A stretch of DNA of 64,000 nt. Source: Marsupella aquatica. Taxonomy: Eukaryota; Marchantiophyta. Below, in pieces: positions 46,376 to 57,846 of the stretch (its first letter is position 1; the number at the start of each line of letters is the position of its first letter). The notes below the pieces were generated by a model. It was given only the letters and a program-made list of their open reading frames with translations. It searched no databases and was not told the DNA's origin. The DNA lies in the NCBI GenBank assembly GCA_973895155.1, contig OZ316891.1, forward strand, positions 2,666,001 through 2,730,000. Direction: 5' to 3'. Position numbers and translations under genes: made by a program.

Positions 46376-49300
46376 TCTGTAACCCCGGGCTCAGAGCCAT
46401 CTAGGATTACAACTCATAATACCCCCTCTTGGGGTTACCCATCCCCCAAGAAACATTTGTATTATATTTGGGCACTATGAAGCAAATAAGTTACCCTATT
46501 TAGAGTGGGAAACCGTGAGGAGAACCCTATTCCCGCTACCGGTTACATATATAGCAGGTGGAGATGAAGGGGACAGAAACTTGTGGTGGAGCAACATTTG
46601 CTACAGAAGATATATCCCAATCAAAGAAACAATCACATGTGATGCCACACAAAAGAATTACAAGATCTTCGCTTATATTCATTGTGTAGCACATAGTTTC
46701 CATATCAAACTTGCCTTCTGTCCATGACCACTCAGGCCGAGTGGTCTCAACTCTCAAGCTCCCATTGCTTCAAGAAAAGCTCAATGTTTGAACTCCGCAT
46801 TGCAACAATCCTTCCGGACCCCTCAAAACTGTGCCCGCAAAGCCTGTCTTCACCTCCCCGAATGATCAAGGAAAAACTCTCCAGCTGCTGCAATCATGCA
46901 CCCAAGATCGCTGCAGAGTTGCTCCAGCGCTGCGGGTTGATGCAATCCTTCAGAACAAACTTGGGTACATGCAGAGTCGCTACAAACTACGAGGTGCGGC
47001 CAAAATCCTTCAGAAGAAATGCAAATGGTGACAGGAGTTTAGGGTTTGGGGGAAAGTGTCGCAACAGGATTCATGTAGAAAAATTCGAGTTCATTCTGTG
47101 GACCATGTATTGGTTGAGGATCACTTTGCAACGGGGTTGCTGCAGCAGTCCCACGAGTAGACCGTAAACGCCAAGGGGCTCCACAGGGTGCTAAGGACAA
47201 GCCCAGAACCTTTTCAAAGCTTGAGCCGGAAAGGTTTGTTTTTTCCCGCAGGACCCCATCAAGTCTTTCATTGCTTTCAATCCTTCTCGTCCCAAGTCAA
47301 TATACACTTATCAGATTCATTACTGCAAAATCAAGCTGCTGGTAATAAGTGCATTTAGTCAGGAGGTGTTAATAACTTGTCTTTACACGAGTATTACATG
47401 GACACACATTTACTGAGATCCTAATGGTGTGTGGTCATTAGTGTCACAGCTTGATTTCTTACAGACTAATGAACACGAGCACTGCATGCGTAAACATTTA
47501 GTGTGTTACTGATGGCTGTACTTCAGCATACGTGGATCGATTTCAAATTATTCCTGCACCAACCTGCCATCTTCAAAAGGAGTTGGGAAGTTGGGGACTT
47601 GGGGCCCGGCAATTGTTCTTGAGCTCCGATCCTTTAGCCTCATTAAATCCCCTGCTTTTACGAACCCCAGAATCACGACACGGTTTGTTTGGGTCTCTGC
47701 AATTTTTCTTTGAGTGATGAAAGGCTCCCTTAGTAGAGCTGCTTTGCCTCGAGGGAATTCAGAACGCATCTCCGAGGATATCTGTGTCAGCGAGACAGTA
47801 GGCAGGTTTGGCGGGTACTAGGCTGTGCTATCCAAATCTGTTACACTACCAAGTGCGAATAATTTGAGATTTTTTAAGTTCCCCAATGCGCAGCGATGAG
47901 TAGAACTCAGTCTCGGTTGCAAGGAGCCTCCAACAGATGTGGCATCCTTCTGCCATTCGTCTAGTGTCATAGGTCAACAAGCTCAGTAAGTCAGTAGGTT
48001 AAAGTGATCCTTAAGTATTTTCTGGCATTGAATGTCATGTCGCATGCCCCGAATGTTTGGTTTGTGTCCAAATCACTCTGGACTGCCGCCAAACTCAAGT
48101 CAGAGATGGAAAACTAAGTGAGCCCACCTTGTGGCTCGTTGTGTCTTAGAATGGGACACGTCACATCGATGCCTCTGGCCGAAAGCCCGGCCGAAAGTTG
48201 CTCAGTTGATAGGTGCACATCATCACCATATTATTGTGCGAGTATGTGGAGGGGGAATGGATTCTAGCACTCGTGTAGTCGCCCCAGGAACAATTGGTCC
48301 TCGTAGAACCAACGTTTCTGAGTACTCGAAACATAAAAGCACGAACCCATAAGAAAGCCAGCAATCAATCAAATGAATTCTCGTTGAGAACTTTGCCGTG
48401 CGTAAATGTCTAGTGACCTGGAGCGCCTTTAGGCCCGTTGTTAAATCGTAGCCAGGCAGGGGCAATTGAAGCTGCCAACGAGTCTTAATTCTGGTGAGTC
48501 AGCGCGAAATGTGTCTTCATACAAGATGCCAAGTACATCCTAGACCTACCTGATGAAGCTTTGAACTGTGGCAACAGACTTAACCATGATAGAGTGGCTG
48601 CCAACGGTGATCTCAGGTAGTTATCCTCTACACCTAGACCAATACTGTCTAGCCTTGAACTAGAAATTGAAGACAAAGGGAAGCACTGACTGCTTTCTGG
48701 TCAGACTCTTACTTACTACGGGAGGAAGTAGTTCGACCTCAGTTGTTGCAAGTTTAAGGAACAGCCTTCATTGCCATTCGACCGAGCTAGCCATGTGAAC
48801 AACAGCCAGCTAGATACAACTTCATGATTGCATGTTTCTGTATATTGCACAGAGAATGGTTCGCTGGCACTCAAGTACGAAAATTCAATCGTGATCAGAG
48901 CTCATCTATGAAAGTGAAGGGAGCCTGCAATAGATAATTTGATGCAGGGACTTATAAACACTGTACATCTACTACAATCAGGAGGAGAACATACGTTGAC
49001 AATACTTCAAAAACCTTGGAATTTTCTATTCCACATAGTATGACCTTCGCCTTTCTGGTGCAGCCTTGAAATTATGAAATCTTCATGGAGTTATGCGCTG
49101 CAGTACCTACAGTACAATTATGTAGCAAAGGAATAATTTGAGGTTGGGTCGCACATAAGTCCATGCTTCGGTTCTGTACTTACAGAAATGGGCCACAATT
49201 TGTTCGCACTTGTCTAAATTCAGGGACAATTGAGCATTTTAAGGGTCTTAATGTAAATACGATGTAAGAAAGGAAACAATGTAAATCTCGAAAACAGAAG

Positions 49301-52300
49301 ACTTGTCTTCTGTAGTTTTCGCCAGTTGGTTTGCAGTATATTTTCCAGCCTTTGCTTCATCCAGCGCTCAAGCGGGCGATGAAGATGTAGACGGGACCGC
49401 AATTCCAAGCGTTTGTGCATGAACCTGTCTGTCTAGCAGTGGTATGAATGCTTGATTCGTTGACTAAAAATTTCATTCCAGGTTACACGAGGCCTGTCCA
49501 GGCACAATCATGACCATTGAAGACGAGGTGAGTGACATAATGGAATTCTCATTTCGATACGGATTTTACTCCTTCTGACAGATTGATAAATCAGAAACGA
49601 TAATCTTCAATCTAGCTTGACGTCTCTGAGTGCTCAGCCTATGTGCATATCGCCTTTTGATTGATTAGTCACTTTGCATCAATGGTCTTGCCCTGCGCAT
49701 ATATACGCACCATTGTTGCAGCTGGCATTCTGCCAGGGGCACAGCGCGGCAAGTAGGTGGCAAGGAGTGCACTCATTATGTTCTCGCTGGTTCAGTTCAG
49801 CTTTTCAAATTACCCAAACTGAGGTTGTTGCTACCTAGCTACAGACTGTACATAGTTACACTCGCGTTCGTCTCGATCCTGGGACCGGATACGTATGGCC
49901 TCGGTGGAGAGAATGGACTCATTGGTCAATGGAGTGCAATAGTACATGGACGGAAACCTCAGGCTTAGACTATGAACTCCAGTTTGTCTCGATTACTGAA
50001 AGAATAATGCCACAAACAGTAGTCCCAGACTACCAGCCCATGTCTCTTGCTTCGAGGGGGGATCCAGTAATACCACTAGATTCTTTTTCAACGTGGGAAC
50101 GCATGCTGTCTCCGAACTGACAGTCGGTTTTAGTCCAATAAAACAGTTGCCATAGTCTGATTGAAAACTGACCGTCAATTTCAATCCAATAAAACAGTGC
50201 GTTGCCATAGCTTGCGCGGGCTGATCTTCCATGTCTTGGGTGGCTGTTTGACACTGCACTCCTAAGTAAATTGATTATTTAAATGGGAAAACATGAGTTA
50301 CGAGTTACACATATATGTGAAGCAACAATTAGAGGTTCTGACTGTCTGCTCTAATTAAGATCAACAGTGCAGGTTCGTTTTCTGTTCGTATATAACGCCA
50401 GACCTTCGATCTGGAGAACCTGGGTACAGTCCATCTCGGATAATTTATGGTGGTGTCTTGTTTTCTCATGTTCCTCGGACGAGATTTTCATGTTGGGCCA
50501 GATAATTTAACTCTAGAGGCGAGTAAGGACGGTGTGACTAGTTGTCATCCAATACTGTACTGTACTCATTAGTGTGTAGACTTTCGCGCCACTGATTGAT
50601 CAGACATTGACCGTGACCACACAGACTAATTAGGCTGCCGCCCTCCTCTAGCTAGGTGCAGGCATTGTGAAAGTCGGGCGAATGTGCTCCAAAAATTTTG
50701 CGGTCTCTGTTTTCATTGGCTGTCTTCATAGTCTGCCAGGACGGTTGGAAGTCAATCAGGTGTCAACTTTTCTGCCTCCTAGGAATAGGATTGACCCCGT
50801 AATCATACCCCTTCCCCCTTCCCCCTTCCCTTGAACTATGATGCGTTTTCTTCGAAGTTTACCCAGTTTTATTATTTTTAAGGCTGTGAAACTTGCATTC
50901 GGAACATTCACTGGCATCACCAGTAAGTGTTTCGTAAATCGCAGAATCGTATATACGAAATCACAATGCATGTACTCACAAAAAGCAAGCTTATCCACGT
51001 GTACGATAGGAACTAGGGACCTGCTGCTGCTGTCTCGCTGTCTCGTTTCATTGGCGCGTAGTACTTTTCATCTGGCGGTGACTGGTTCGTTCGGTTGATC
51101 GAGGACACGCCTTCAGGAGGAACCTTGGGACTCTCAGTGGCTCCTCGGTCCAAATCTCCGAGTGACGGTATCTCGACAGTTGCAAGACAGATAACTATGG
51201 TTGTTAGAAACGCTCCAGCAATCTGGGCCGCTGCGAACCTATGTGGTGTCCTCGATCTGCAGATGTATTGGTAGAGCTAGCTAGAGCTGTGTACGAAGCT
51301 TGATTACGGTTGACTTCAAGGAATCTCTCTAGCGTGGATAGCGCCTGTTACAAAATGTTGTCCTTTAGGAGAAATAAGTTCATTTGTATCCATTGTTAGA
51401 CATGAATCCCAAGCGGACGCATGCAGAGTAAATATACGTCGGTTCTTCTAATTACCGAGGACGCACGAAAGTGTGTAATCAATTGGAGAAATCTTGCGAA
51501 GGAGTTCAATTACAGTTCACAAATTATGGAGGCTGAAATTTTACCTTTTGCAGAGCTGACGAGTTGAAGACATGATCGATGGAAGTATTCAGCTCCCCTT
51601 GCTGAATAGCTCGCAGCCAACATTTATGAATGGAGGCGTCTGTCATTCAGGAGATTGCATTTGTCAAACTTTATTACCGTAGACTAGGCTAGAGCCCGGC
51701 CTGCAAGGAAATGAAAAGACAAGCACTCACTAGGATTAATGATCACACGACCCTTCAGTCCTTCGTTGCCTAGCTCAGAGCATTAATCATCGGGAATCAT
51801 ACACGATGCATGCACAGTGGAGGACATCTTGGCAATTGGCAGTGCAGCCAGCCATTTGCATCGTTCATTCGTTCGTCAATCCATCGAAAAAAGTCTGCAT
51901 TCAATGTGCTCAGCCTTTTCTTTCGTTTCCCCTCCCAACAGTTAAGCTATAGATACCTGGGCTCTTTTTTTCCAGATTTGTGCATTCGAAATTTCGAACA
52001 TTACACTAGCAGACATATCTAAATCGTTGATGCCTTAATGGTTGCATAGCTGACAGCAAAAGTCATCGATTCAAGTGGGTTTCGTCTCGACTATCATATT
52101 TATTTACACTACAATATTCGAGCCAAATGAGCTGTACATGGAAGGCGTCTTGGGTCATGGTGTCCTGGCGTATATGCTACCAGTCGTTTGATTATAGTTC
52201 TATCTATATTTATCTATGGTACAGTTTCTGGTTTGTCAATGGCAGTGACCACCCACTGAAACATTAATTCATACTCAGAGTCCAAAGCCTGCCACCTGAC

Positions 52301-52495
52301 CTACTATTCTAGTGGGTACCAGCCATTTTCTGGAAATTTACGCCTAAATTTTACCTGGAAAATGCTGTGAATATAAAGAAAGACGCTCTGATTTTTCCCC
52401 TTCCATCCCCTAAATCATTACCTTGGTATTTCAGTTTGCTGCCCAATAGGGTTAGGGTGTTTGTAGTTTGGGCTCTCTTGTGCTAATGTTAGTCC
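46376..52495. other. Long intergenic region, no gene recognised
   Basis: Read on both strands for conserved motifs; none found. Open frames, including 46724-47167 (147 codons), have no domain signature and no plausible splice partners. There is a small tandem duplication at 50120-50212. Confidence 0.5.
50120..50212. repeat. Short tandem duplication, about 50 bp
   Basis: ctgac.gtc..tt.(t/c)a.tccaataaaacag followed by ttgccatag occurs twice, at 50117 and 50169. Confidence 0.7.
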
Positions 52496-53050
52496 AGGTA
52501 TATGCTTGATGTGACCCTTGCCAAAACAAATGTCCGTGATAGTCCCAACTTTTGTTTACAAACTAAGGGCCCCAGGAAAATGCTTCCAAACATTTGTTAC
52601 AAACGAAGGGCCCCAGAAAAATGCTGTTACAAACTAGGCCCCCTAAGTAGCTTCCAAACACATGTTTCTTATGTGATACCTAATTGCATGGACCATACAT
52701 TTCCCACCTCACTCCATCGTGCACCTCGCCACAGTCCACTGTGTGTATCTCTATGCTTGAATTATGTCTTCACATCATTATAGAGTTTGAGGGGATCCGT
52801 TGCTACATGATAGCGGATTTGTACAACATTTAGTCTAGTTCTTGGAGGCTAGCTAAATTTTCCCGTTAGGATTAACTCTATGTTGTCTTTGTTTCACACT
52901 TAGGCAATGTTTGAAAGTTGCAACAAAAAAGAACAGCCAAAAGTAAAAGATCCTTGGTTCCTTCCATACTTAGAAAAATTTGGGGTTTAATGTGAGATCC
53001 ACACTTGGACAAAAAAAACACCAATGTGAACCCTATTGCAACAACGTAGG

Positions 53051-53396
53051 TGTTGAGCATAGACAACAATCGTAACGGCAAGCCCCATGAACCATCCAAC
53101 GCACAAAAGTCGACACAGAGAAATACGTGGTTCACCTCCACATGAGGCTACGTTCAGAGGAACACACAAGAGCTTTACTGTACTCTAGGCCGACCGGCCA
53201 TACCAAACATCCACAGCACAAGCTCTCCCTATCTCTCAACTAGCTCCGTAACAATGAGCCTAAGTTCCCACTCTCCAAGCAAACACCACTTGGTTATAGA
53301 GTGTGCACAACATGACTAACCTAACCAAGTCTGTGATAAGGTTAGCCCTTAATTACGGTACAGTTGTTACTCTAGACCTAAGAGTAAATCCTAACA
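53051..53396 (-). mobile_element. Solo LTR nested in the TIR element, minus orientation
   Basis: Reverse-complemented, it starts TGTTAGGATTTACTCTTAGG and ends CTATGCTCAACA, like the LTR at 32394-32737, with the same inner words ggtatggccggtcggcctag and gtaaagctcttgtgtgttc. It is 346 bp. The flanks are gtagg and atagg, a 5-bp target duplication with one mismatch. The two LTRs differ at many positions by eye, so they are separate, aged insertions. No internal domain is present. Confidence 0.87.
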
Positions 53397-53398
53397 AT

Positions 53399-53489
53399 AG
53401 GGATATCATGACCAACATAGGCTTCATTCCACACCAATGTGAACTGTAGGGATATCATGACCAACATAGGATTCATTCCACACTTAGAC
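53399..53489. repeat. 49-bp tandem duplication beside the nested LTR
   Basis: gatatcatgaccaacatagg followed by .ttcattccacac occurs at 53402 and 53451. caatgtgaac occurs before both units (once on the far side of the LTR). The LTR therefore landed inside the first unit. Confidence 0.75.
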
Positions 53490-53691
53490 AAAAACAAAAC
53501 AAAAAAAATGTCAAAATATCAAGCAAACCGTGTGCATAAGTTGCGTGAAGCAACTTAAAGACTGAACTTTACAAGAACATCCACCACAAAAGTGTCAAAG
53601 GGGGCCTAGTTTGTAACAAAAGTTTCATAAGGGACTATCAAGGGACTATCATGTAAATTTGTTTTGGTAGGGGTCCATCAAGCATATACCT

Positions 53692-56600
53692 CGTGGAGTG
53701 GAGGGCTGCCCCCTTGGAAAGAAAACAATCATTCCCTGCCCACCCCAGCCTAGCTGTGAACGTTGGAGTGCGCAGACCAAGGCATGGTGAGATTCAAAAA
53801 ATGGGCCCGGTTAGATTTGCTTCCGACCATGCCAACAGCAAACCGGTGGGAGTGCTCTTAATTAGTAGCCAGATCCAGCAGTTGTCTGTAAATATAGTGA
53901 AATTGAAGAACTCACATGCACATATACTTTCATGACTATACTTAGCAAGCAAGGAGCCAACTGAAGCTTTTCTCATTGTGAGTTCCATGGCGTACTCTGA
54001 CGCCCCCCCCACAGTACCAGAATTCTTTTGAAATCATTGGAGCCAACTGCAAACTTTGAAAGCTTGAGGGTTTCCCTAATGGCTCGCCAAAGCTATCCCA
54101 AAACTCTTTTTGCCCCTGTTTAATTGAGGGCAATGGCTAGCATATATGGAAGTGGTGGACTAGCCCCTTGGGCTTCAAATGTGACCAACGATGTGGGAGA
54201 TTTGGGAGCCAGGTATTGCAAATGGGGTACAGCCTAGTAGCATGGAATAGTGGTTTTTATTATTTAAGATCATAATTAAATTTGTAATGATCTCAATCAT
54301 TAAGTCCTGCATTAAGTTCAAAGAATGCTGTTAAGGGAGGAAGAATTGAAATCCTCCTAGTTTCCTTGTGGGGGATCTATCCCAAAACACTCAGGCAACG
54401 GATCCCCTGCAAGGAAAACCTGGGAGGCGTCTGATGGGATTGAACAATATTATACTGGTCAAGAGAATTGAACTTTACATAACTATGACATCAACAGTTG
54501 GGGAATGGAGCCAACTCAACGAGAATCTTTGTCACTTAATGCAAGAGTTGGCGAAACGTAAAGGAAGCTTCTGAGGAGATTCCAAAAGAATTACCAACCT
54601 ACCCCACATGCAACAACCCCCCCCTGCCCCCCCTGGTAAAAGAAAAATGAAAGAAAATCCCCTGGTTTACTAGCCAGACAGACACTAGCAACAAGAGTCA
54701 AACCAGAAGACTATATAAATATAAAACAAACACTAGCAACAAGGGTCAAACAGGAGACAGGATGCCAAGAAGACCCAAGAAAGGGAAAAAAATTAGGAGA
54801 ATCCCAGGAAAACAGACGAGCCCAAATGCCCAAGAGTCCCAACAACACAAAAGAACTAAAGCCCTGGCCTACTGAGCAGCAAAGTGAAAAACCATAGAAC
54901 CGAAGTGAAAACCCTGGTAGAGCTCTAAGAAAACTAGTAGAGCTGGTTAGTAAGCTGGATAGGAGTGTACGCACACGAGAAATTTGACTTGTGTCACTAA
55001 AACAAAGGGCCAAAATGTCCAATACCCTTTAGATTGATTCAAAGGGTTGGTCAAAGGCTTCCCAACCGTTCATAACATGTTCCTTACTGTTTAGATTGAC
55101 TAAACTGGTGCTCACTGACCTCACTGATCAATGCACTGAGAACCCTGCAGTACATGTTTTGTCCTTAGCCAAACGCGTTTCACAGTGCTGACTAAAAAGG
55201 CGTCAAAATGCAGGAAAAATAATATATACTGGCCCACCTACTTTGGGAAGTAAGTCGGTCACTTGGTCAATTTGTGAGCTATTCGGCATCGATCTTTGCT
55301 AAGACAGAGAGAGTACGTATGCCACGCATGGGGAGTTGTGCACAGGATCCAAAACACAGTCCGTCTGCCAAGTTACCAAGTAGATGCAATGGATTGCTCC
55401 CTCAGGATCAGCATCATTAATGGTTGTTTCTCCCCGTAGAACTGAGTGCCAGGTCTCGACTAATTATATCGACGGCCCTTGCATTTTGAGTGACAGACTG
55501 ACTGAGCCACTGGTGTGAGAAGAAAAGTGTTGGATCTCTTGCCTTTATGGCTGGCATTGTTGGAATGATCAAGTTACTCGTTAATAAGCCGGTCTTGTGG
55601 AGGACTCGGTCGCATCCTGATCATGCACGGACCGCATATAGGATGGGTTATCATCCAGATATTTTTTCTATTGAGTTGTAACTAAGGCGTCAGTGCATGC
55701 CGTTGTTCAATTTCAAAAACGCATTAAGTCGCCCAAGTTGCTGCTGCAGGCTCTGGAGTAGTAGCAATTATCAGTTTTCAGTCTAAACTCTGAAGCTGCG
55801 TTAATTTGAGCTGCTAATCATTTAGATTGATTCATTTCTTGGGAGCAATATTTCTTTGACGGATTGAACCAAGGACTTTCCTCGTGTCTTCGAGGGGTAG
55901 AGCGACTGGTTAATCCTGTATCAATTATAGAGCAGAGAGTTTCTGACGGACTACGTGACTCTTCATTCCAAACCGTTCGATCTTGAAAAGCAAGATCGCC
56001 CGACTTTGCAAATAAGCTCGTGGATCAAAGCGGGCTTCCCCAACTATCTACTGTAGTTTTTCTAACATTAAATCAGGACCATATAATGACGTCAACCCAG
56101 CAGACAACAAGTGGGGGCCCATTCACATAGGGGATCTACCAGTCCTACATGGCAAGCAATGGAGGCAGGAACGAATGAAGTGAAATGCTTGATTTGTCTA
56201 GAATTTTAGAGGTGGTCCAAACATTTCCCAACTTTGGATGTTAGTAAGGATCTGCATTTATTGTCCAAACATTTTCCGTCTTTGGCTCCTTCATTCAAGG
56301 GATTTGCGTTCGTTAAATTTATTGAAAATCTTTAGAACAAGAAGTGACGCTTCAGTGCTGTTGGTGAAAAAAGTCACCTAATATTGTTAAGCCACCCGCA
56401 TTCTGTCCCTCCTTCAATCGCCTATCAGCCTTTGCTTTACACTGCAACGCGCCATTTCAGAATTGCTTTTTACACTGCATAGTGTTGCAGGCTTCCAGCT
56501 GCTGCCAGGCAATGAAGTGTTCGATGTATATTCCTACATGTACGTAGGTACATATTCTGACTGGCATGGCTTGGAGCGGACCGTAGTAAGTTCAGATTTA

Positions 56601-57550
56601 CAACTTTACAAGCAACCAGCTGCCTCCATTCCCTGCTGTGCATGCCGTAGTCCTTTTTGGATTGCTTTGCTACAAACCACCGATCGGTAGGATAGCTTAG
56701 GCTGGCGTGGTTTGATGACGCCGCTTTCCAAGGGGGAGAGAACCCACGGATGGGAAGGCGGTTGCAAGCTAGGTGAATTCATACAACTTAGCTATCAGTA
56801 CTTATTACTTCCGTAGAACAATGCTTTGCAGTTCGTAGCTTTTAATTGGCTCGACGCCAGCCCCTTCATAAGCGCTGGCCTATATCATTCATCACCCATC
56901 TCTCGGACTGTCTCAGTCTGAATGCTGGTCTGAATCAGTTCTGCAGCTGCAGCAATTGCATTCGATCTCGTACTGCAGTTGTTATGTGGGTGGGTTCAGG
57001 AGTGCAGAGTGCTCAGGACAAGTACAGCTTCCGTTCCAGACGGGTATAGCGGTCCTCTTATATTCAAGGAGGGCGAAGCTATTTCGTTTCGACCTCTCTC
57101 ACGCGGAGATTTCATGTTCGCTGTGTGTGGCCTGCGGCTCCTGCCTAAGTGCTGCCCCGTCGAACTTGTCCACATTGCCTGCAAACTTTGCACAAATTCT
57201 TCAAGGGAGCGACCGAACAAGGTACACAAGGCTCGTTTAATTACTGCCTGGAACGCTATGCATCAGTCGGTGCAGCACACATAATGTCTTCAATTCCCAT
57301 AACTTGCTAGGAACCGGTCTCTCGATCTCTCTGAGTATCCAGAGTCTGAGTGACCCAGCTATCTCCAGTAGCTGACGTCTTCGCTTGCAGAGCAGTAGTT
57401 TAAGAGCTGTGAATAACCCAGGTTCCGGATTCTGACGACGTTGAGGGAAATTCAAACTCCAGCAGCTCAGGACTGGATAGTGTGCAGTAACCGCCTCTCA
57501 GTCAGACTATGTAAATGCACGTATCAATTCAAATTCTGCTTCCAGTTACA
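53692..57550. other. Intergenic DNA upstream of the XTH gene
   Basis: No gene recognised. C-runs occur at 54003-54011 and 54617-54633. The sequence becomes less AT-rich and more complex from about 55.1 kb toward the XTH promoter. Frames at 56463-57284 lack family features. Confidence 0.5.
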
Positions 57551-57583
57551 ATCTCTCTCTCTCTCTCTCTCTTCTCTCTCTTT
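57551..57583 (+). repeat. (CT)n microsatellite upstream of XTH
   Basis: An almost perfect CT run with one interruption. CT/GA tracts are common near plant core promoters; this one is about 140 bp before the TATA box. Confidence 0.85.
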
Positions 57584-57720
57584 GTCCCGGTTTTGTTGAA
57601 TCGATATGAGAGCAGTTTGCTGAGTTCACCTCTTGAATTTTCACAGCCAGGTGAGGAGGGGAGAATCTGGTAACGAGGTCGTGCCAGAGGCATCGCTGTC
57701 TACTCATCTTTTGTGCCTCC

Positions 57721-57726
57721 TATAAA
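57721..57726 (+). promoter_or_regulatory. TATA box of the XTH gene
   Basis: CTATAAAGG context at 57720-57728, about 120 bp before the first ATG. It would put the transcription start near 57750 and a leader of roughly 95 nt. Inferred from sequence only. Confidence 0.55.
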
Positions 57727-57846
57727 GGAAGGTGGGAATTTGAGGTCTCCTCCGACACAACAGGCTTCAGGCTTGGAGTTAAGTCGGACGGAACAACACA
57801 GTCAGGCAAGGAAAGAAGATACCTACGAGGAGAAGGTCTGGAGGTC

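Larger units (their letters stand above)
52496..53691. mobile_element. Non-autonomous DNA transposon with long terminal inverted repeats
   Basis: The left end reads aggtatatgcttgatg, then ccaaaacaaat and gtgatagtccc, then acttttgtttacaaacta. The right end, reverse-complemented, reads aggtatatgcttgatg, then ccaaaacaaat and atgatagtccc, then acttttgttacaaactaggc. The inverted repeats are about 80-90 bp with one small indel. The body is about 850 bp without the nested LTR and has no transposase frame. Long TIRs suggest a Mutator-like element, but no target duplication is evident at the ends I chose (agtcc on the left, cgtgg on the right), so the family is open. Confidence 0.75.

Noticed and set aside
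46724-47167. 147-codon open frame
   Set aside because: No recognisable family, no flanking exons, and length within chance for this region.
55885-55925. tRNA-like words (gggtagagcgactggtta)
   Set aside because: Resembles a D-arm, but no acceptor stem, anticodon stem or T-loop can be built around it.
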